From positions 1-64,000 of the forward strand of contig NZ_QULW01000020.1 in the NCBI RefSeq assembly GCF_003481825.1: a DNA stretch of 64,000 nt, written 5' to 3'. Below, piece by piece: positions 61,952-64,000 of this stretch. Numbering within the stretch: position 1 is the first letter of the stretch; every line of letters starts with the position of its first letter. The notes beneath the pieces are model-generated. The model did no database searches, was not told the DNA's origin, and worked only from the letters and a program-made list of their open reading frames with translations. The translations under genes were made by a program, and so were the position numbers. The DNA is from Clostridium sp. OM02-18AC. GTDB lineage: Bacteria > Bacillota > Clostridia > Lachnospirales > Lachnospiraceae.

Positions 61952-63202
61952 CTATGCCTTTGCTGTTTTTCTTTTTCCTCTTCCCGAAATATGAAGTACC
62001 AGAGACAGCGTAATAACACCATAGGAAATCGCCTCACGGAAATACTCTCCATAAGCAGCATCATTCAACAATGCTTTTCCTGCAAGCGGCGCAATTACGA
62101 ATAATGTATGGAACAAGATAATTCCAATAATCCCCTGCTTCACAGTTGCTTTTTTTGTGGATGCTCCACCAACCAGAATTGCAGCAACTGCGAACAAGCC
62201 AACCTTCTCATGACTGGAATAAGTCGTAAAGTTACCGATATTCTGAAGAAATATAATCTGCCCCCATGATGCCATGATAGTTGATAGAATAATAGCAATA
62301 ATTCTCGTTTTATCTACATCAATACCCGACGCTGCTGCTACTTTCATATTCATTCCAATTGCACGGAAATCCTGTCCCAGTTTTGTTTTCAAAATGGCAT
62401 TGACTATCAATCCAAACAGAACCATTAAAATCAAAGGAACTACTGGAACACTAGTAAACTTCATAGCAAAAGCAACCTGTTTATTACATGTTCCAACAAT
62501 CCAAAGAGCCAATACTGCCAATGCATAAACACCATACTCCCACAGCTTTTGCTTATAATTTGGAAGCTTTTCTCTGTAAGTCTTTATAATGCAAAATGCC
62601 AATACAGCAATTGCTATTATCACAATAGGAATGAAAAGTTGATCTAAACGCAGTTTCAATACATTATCCAAAGCATTCACTACAGAATCTTCCAATTTCA
62701 GCGTATCTTTAATACCAATACCGGTATAAATCATAATACGATCATCCGTCATAGGAATTAAAGTTCCGATTAATACTAAAAAAAACATCTGATAAAGACC
62801 ATTTGCGAAAAAACCTGTAATCATACCAGTAATCATTTCCTGGCCTTTTGTTTTGTTAAACAGCTTTCCAAGGAGCCATCCGAAAATAATGGAAAGTGGT
62901 GTACAGATTAGCACTGCCACAATAATTGCCAACAGTCCTTGTATTCTCCAATGCGTCACAAATATGTATCCTGCCTGCGCTGCCATTGCACCAAGAACAA
63001 TACCAAAATTCAGTCCAATACCTGCAATAACCGGAATAATCAAAGAGAAAACCAAACCAAAATTTCGAAATAATCTTGTTGCAACCTCAGAAAGGACATA
63101 GCTAAATGTTTGACCTGAGGCAATAAAACCACACACACAAAGTACGAGGAATACAAGCGTTACTATATTTTCTTTTACAATTCTTTTCATCTGTTCTTTC
63201 AT
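61952..63202 (-). CDS. ABC permease, simple-sugar/nucleoside type (second)
   Basis: A 416-residue permease of the BPD_transp_2 family (YufP/YufQ, RbsC-like), with about ten helices and a conserved GMNMKVAAASGIDVDKTRII loop and VAAILVGGAST near the C-terminus. The pair of permeases implies an ATPase and a lipoprotein binding protein further upstream, outside the window. AGGTGA lies upstream of the ATG, which overlaps the first permease stop by 4 bp. Confidence 0.88.
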   Translation of the reverse strand: MKEQMKRIVKENIVTLVFLVLCVCGFIASGQTFSYVLSEVATRLFRNFGLVFSLIIPVIAGIGLNFGIVLGAMAAQAGYIFVTHWRIQGLLAIIVAVLICTPLSIIFGWLLGKLFNKTKGQEMITGMITGFFANGLYQMFFLVLIGTLIPMTDDRIMIYTGIGIKDTLKLEDSVVNALDNVLKLRLDQLFIPIVIIAIAVLAFCIIKTYREKLPNYKQKLWEYGVYALAVLALWIVGTCNKQVAFAMKFTSVPVVPLILMVLFGLIVNAILKTKLGQDFRAIGMNMKVAAASGIDVDKTRIIAIILSTIMASWGQIIFLQNIGNFTTYSSHEKVGLFAVAAILVGGASTKKATVKQGIIGIILFHTLFVIAPLAGKALLNDAAYGEYFREAISYGVITLSLVLHISGRGKRKTAKA

Positions 63203-64000
63203 CGAGATTCACCTGCTTTCGTAAGTGCATACAGAATGATGCCATTCTGAATAATAATTCTCACAATCTCCGATAAAGATCCCTCTGGCATAATGACATT
63301 GGCAATCGGTAATGTAAACGTCATAATAGACTGATAAAGGATTGTTCCAAGAATGACGTTAAAAATACCTGCTCGATTCACGGTTGCTCCTCCAATCAAA
63401 ATTGCAGCGACCGCAATAAATGCCATATTCAGTGGGGCCATATAATACTGGAAAAATCCATAACTTTGGGCATACACAATAATGCCAATAGCACCTAAAA
63501 TTGTAGAAAGCATCATTCCAAGAATGCGCATTTTATCAACATTAATTCCAGTTGCACTTGCAAACGCAGGATTTGCCCCTGCCGTTTTCATTATGATTCC
63601 AAGTTTGGACCGCATAAAAATCCACACAAGAAGACACATCAAACCAACAAACAAAAACAAGCCTGTGGGAAATACGAGTTCATCTGTAATCCGTATTTCT
63701 AAAAAATGATCTAATATCTTTTCATATTTTCCGGTTAAGGAAACGATAGAACGGACACCGTTTCCCTGTGGCCACCGTATTTCCGCATTCTTGATTGGGA
63801 ATGCCATCCAGGCAATACACATAACAGCCACCGCCGTATAGCCAGAATACGTTGCTATCATCATCTCAGATCCCTTAATCTTATTGAGGATCATGCCATA
63901 AAGAATACCAACCACAGCTGCAATTGGAATCGAAATAATCATTGCAGAAAATAATCCAGTCCAACCAGTTGCTCCTGCATCCAGACTGATTACGCTTCCA
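63199..64000 (-). CDS. ABC permease, simple-sugar/nucleoside type (5' partial)
   Basis: The frame is open to the window edge; the visible part is about 266 residues, with an in-frame ATG at 63942 that is probably not the start. It matches the same permease family (GANPAFASATGINVDKMRIL loop, VAAILIGGATVN). Partners are the downstream permease, M20 amidohydrolase and pepD. In the family, substrates are purine nucleosides, ribose-type sugars or autoinducer-like compounds; here the peptidases hint at an amino-acid conjugate. Confidence 0.85.
   Translation of the reverse strand, partial: GSVISLDAGATGWTGLFSAMIISIPIAAVVGILYGMILNKIKGSEMMIATYSGYTAVAVMCIAWMAFPIKNAEIRWPQGNGVRSIVSLTGKYEKILDHFLEIRITDELVFPTGLFLFVGLMCLLVWIFMRSKLGIIMKTAGANPAFASATGINVDKMRILGMMLSTILGAIGIIVYAQSYGFFQYYMAPLNMAFIAVAAILIGGATVNRAGIFNVILGTILYQSIMTFTLPIANVIMPEGSLSEIVRIIIQNGIILYALTKAGESR

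Noticed and set aside
1..64000. CRISPR arrays, tRNA and rRNA genes, intact transposases, phage genes
   Set aside because: None seen by eye on either strand; a dedicated covariance or repeat search was not possible.

Overview
The window looks like a chromosomal segment of a Gram-positive anaerobe of the Clostridia, most likely family Lachnospiraceae. This is inferred from protein style: secreted proteins with aromatic-rich wall-binding repeats, an NlpC/P60 hydrolase, DUF1292, rny, LevR-type and RpiR-type PTS regulators, strong AGGAGG-like ribosome binding sites, and a Bacillus-type LexA box at recA. No species can be named from sequence alone. No rRNA, tRNA, CRISPR array or intact transposase was seen.

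Layout. 1-54 holds three 18-bp-spaced GGAATTT iterations that resemble an insertion-sequence end. 116-3165 holds a rhodanese and a membrane hydrolase/TetR pair; the pair has two near-identical palindromic operators over its promoter. 3326-3622 encodes a small Asn/Ser/Arg/Gln-rich protein built of 12-residue repeats. 3953-7373 holds cell-wall peptidases (NlpC/P60, M23), a DUF1700-like membrane protein and a metallo-beta-lactamase-fold hydrolase. 7437-14085 is a mannose-family PTS operon (regulator, EIIB, EIIC, EIID, a neutral-ceramidase-like protein, EIIA). 14359-20400 has a Cof-type HAD phosphatase, a wall-binding protein, rny, recX and recA, then a gene-free region with a strong promoter and hairpins that may be a small RNA or a long recA leader. 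20591-28516 holds an intracellular subtilisin and a leuB-ilvD-ilvB-serC-serA run. 28879-29883 encodes two proteins made almost wholly of wall-binding repeats.

30052-35531 combines an RpiR regulator with a PTS EIICBA transporter, an M20 carbamoylase-type hydrolase and a degenerate M24 peptidase. This is a candidate pathway for an imported sugar-amino-acid or N-acyl conjugate. 35774-42452 is mostly housekeeping: DUF1292, cobO-type adenosyltransferase, UvrD-like helicase, gltX, M18 aminopeptidase and HAD phosphatase.

42570-54902 is a minus-strand cell-surface polysaccharide cluster. It has three GT2 glycosyltransferases, two flippases, an ABC-2 polysaccharide permease with no ATPase beside it, a sugar aminotransferase overlapping an ATP-grasp ligase, a polyprenyl-phosphate GT/DUF2304/DUF2142 module, rfbC and an acyltransferase. 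A divergent L,D-transpeptidase and a second acyltransferase follow at 55112-58222. The window ends with a LysR regulator and a convergent operon of two simple-sugar/nucleoside-type ABC permeases, an M20 amidohydrolase and a PepD dipeptidase; the first permease runs off the edge.

The most interesting parts are the PTS-M20-M24 operon, the PTS/ceramidase-like operon, the aminotransferase/ATP-grasp pair in the glycan cluster, the repeat protein at 3326-3622 and the structured region upstream of recA. All functional statements come from reading motifs; no database search was run.
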